A DNA stretch of 64,000 nt from Notolepis coatsorum (taxonomy: Eukaryota; Chordata; Actinopteri; Aulopiformes; Paralepididae): the NCBI GenBank assembly GCA_963971535.1, contig OZ020590.1, positions 155,570,730 to 155,634,729 on the forward strand, in the 5' to 3' direction. The translations under genes were made by a program, and so were the position numbers. Shown here in pieces: positions 63,181 through 64,000 of this stretch. Below the pieces are notes generated by a model that worked only from the letters and a program-made list of their open reading frames with translations, did not search any database and was not told the DNA's origin. Position 1 is the stretch's first letter. Each line of letters opens with the position of its first letter.

Positions 63181-63228
63181 ATGAGAGTTGAACAACAGGG
63201 TGACAGTGGAGAAGACTCAACACATTCG
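63181..63228 (+). CDS. possible first coding exon of a divergent gene
   Basis: ATG in a fair context (CTGCCATGA) opens 16 codons, MRVEQQGDSGEDSTHS, then a consensus donor CG|GTGAGG. In mammals the divergent neighbour of HTR3B is USP28, whose N-terminus is also short, acidic and contains E, QQ and D near the start. The match is too short to rely on. No second exon lies before the window end. Confidence 0.3.
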
Positions 63229-63409
63229 GTGAGGAAACTGAGTGGAACCAACTTAGTAATAATAATAATAATAATAATATAACAACTGGCATGTTTTGAA
63301 AGTGCTTCTTCTGAATGCCCTAACAAACTAACAATGACAAGGTCGACAAAGCTGTATCCTCCTAATCATGTCATTACAGTCATATAATTATATTCAAATG
63401 AACCAATTC

Positions 63410-63447
<38 letters not shown>
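63410..63447. repeat. (TA)n microsatellite
   Basis: About 38 bp of TA. The sequence after it (AACCTATTAATTCTCATCTG) is repeated at 63540, a ~40-bp direct repeat. Confidence 0.95.
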
Positions 63448-63449
<2 letters not shown>

Positions 63450-63678
63450 CCTATTAATTCTCATCTGACTCAAATAACACCAAGCACACATGTATGAATG
63501 TGTGTATTATTATATTCCCCAGAGCATGCCACTATTATATAACCTATTAATTCTCATCTGACTCAAATAACACCAAGCATGCCACTTCCATTGTATTGTT
63601 CTCAGTATACCCTTTAATCTAATACACTACTCCAATAGGTTTCATGGTGTAAAAGCGCCTCTACAATTAAATTACATA

Positions 63679-63896
63679 TTGGGGGGGGGGGGGGGGGGGG
63701 GGGGTTGCACAGATGAACCTCAATTAACCCTGGCAGTGTTAGTGACTCTCACCCCGACGGCATTGGTGTTTATAATATCCCTATATATTTCATGTTTTAT
63801 ATATAGTCATAATACGGTAATGATTAAACTGTGTGTGTTGGGGTTGGTGCGGTGTGTATGTGTGTGTGATTGGGGGGGGGGGGGGGGGGGGGGGGG
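63679..63896. repeat. two poly-G runs
   Basis: Runs of about 25 G at 63679-63704 and 63872-63896. The glycine-rich frame between them is an artefact. Confidence 0.9.
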
Positions 63897-64000
63897 AGGG
63901 TCTGAAACACCCACTGCCTTTGTCAGTCAAGTCTAGTGGCACCCAGGGTGAGTGGAATGATAAACAGAGGACTGTTGCTATCCGTGTCAGCGGCCCAAAA

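Overview
This window is from a vertebrate nuclear genome, most likely a teleost fish. Genes are split by introns with GT/AG boundaries. The intergenic and intronic DNA is full of fish-type transposons (L2 and Rex1/CR1-like LINEs, several tRNA-derived SINE families, hAT and piggyBac-like MITEs, foldback elements) and carries an exceptional load of micro- and minisatellites. That satellite load resembles gadiform (cod-like) genomes, but the species cannot be fixed from this sequence.

The real genes are two serotonin type-3 receptor subunits in tandem on the minus strand. The upstream gene, htr3b-like, is complete. It runs from an ATG at 60862 to a stop at 32458 in 9 coding exons and encodes 461 aa. 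The downstream gene, htr3a-like, starts at 23324. Eight coding exons are visible down to 2333; the last exon (M4) lies beyond the left edge. The order htr3b then htr3a, in one orientation, matches the mammalian HTR3B-HTR3A pair. Exons 2, 3, 4, 5 and 7 have identical lengths in the two genes (164, 45, 110, 170 and 211 bp), and all phases agree. Together the products would form homomeric (3A) or heteromeric (3A/3B) cation channels gated by serotonin. At the right end a CpG-rich stretch and a short plus-strand open exon (63181-63228) may be the divergent start of the next gene; usp28 would be expected there from mammalian synteny.

Layout: 1-2340 minisatellites of htr3a intron 8, with a 200-N gap; 2333-23324 htr3a exons among MITEs, SINEs, LINE tails and microsatellites; 23325-32457 intergenic, with a LINE inside a foldback element, a degenerate LINE and a BED-finger hAT transposon relic; 32458-60862 htr3b, including a long L2 LINE in intron 6 and two related hAT elements beside exon 8; 60863-64000 upstream DNA.

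The most unusual property is where the tandem arrays sit. Several start exactly at exon boundaries of these genes and have copied the splice sites. About 29 extra copies of the htr3b exon 8 donor, 4 extra copies of the htr3a exon 8 donor at the homologous place, a 40-bp array derived from the 3' end of htr3b exon 6, and a 48-bp array abutting the acceptor of htr3b exon 2 can be read directly. In addition, (CT)n microsatellites act as the polypyrimidine tracts of htr3b exons 6 and 7.
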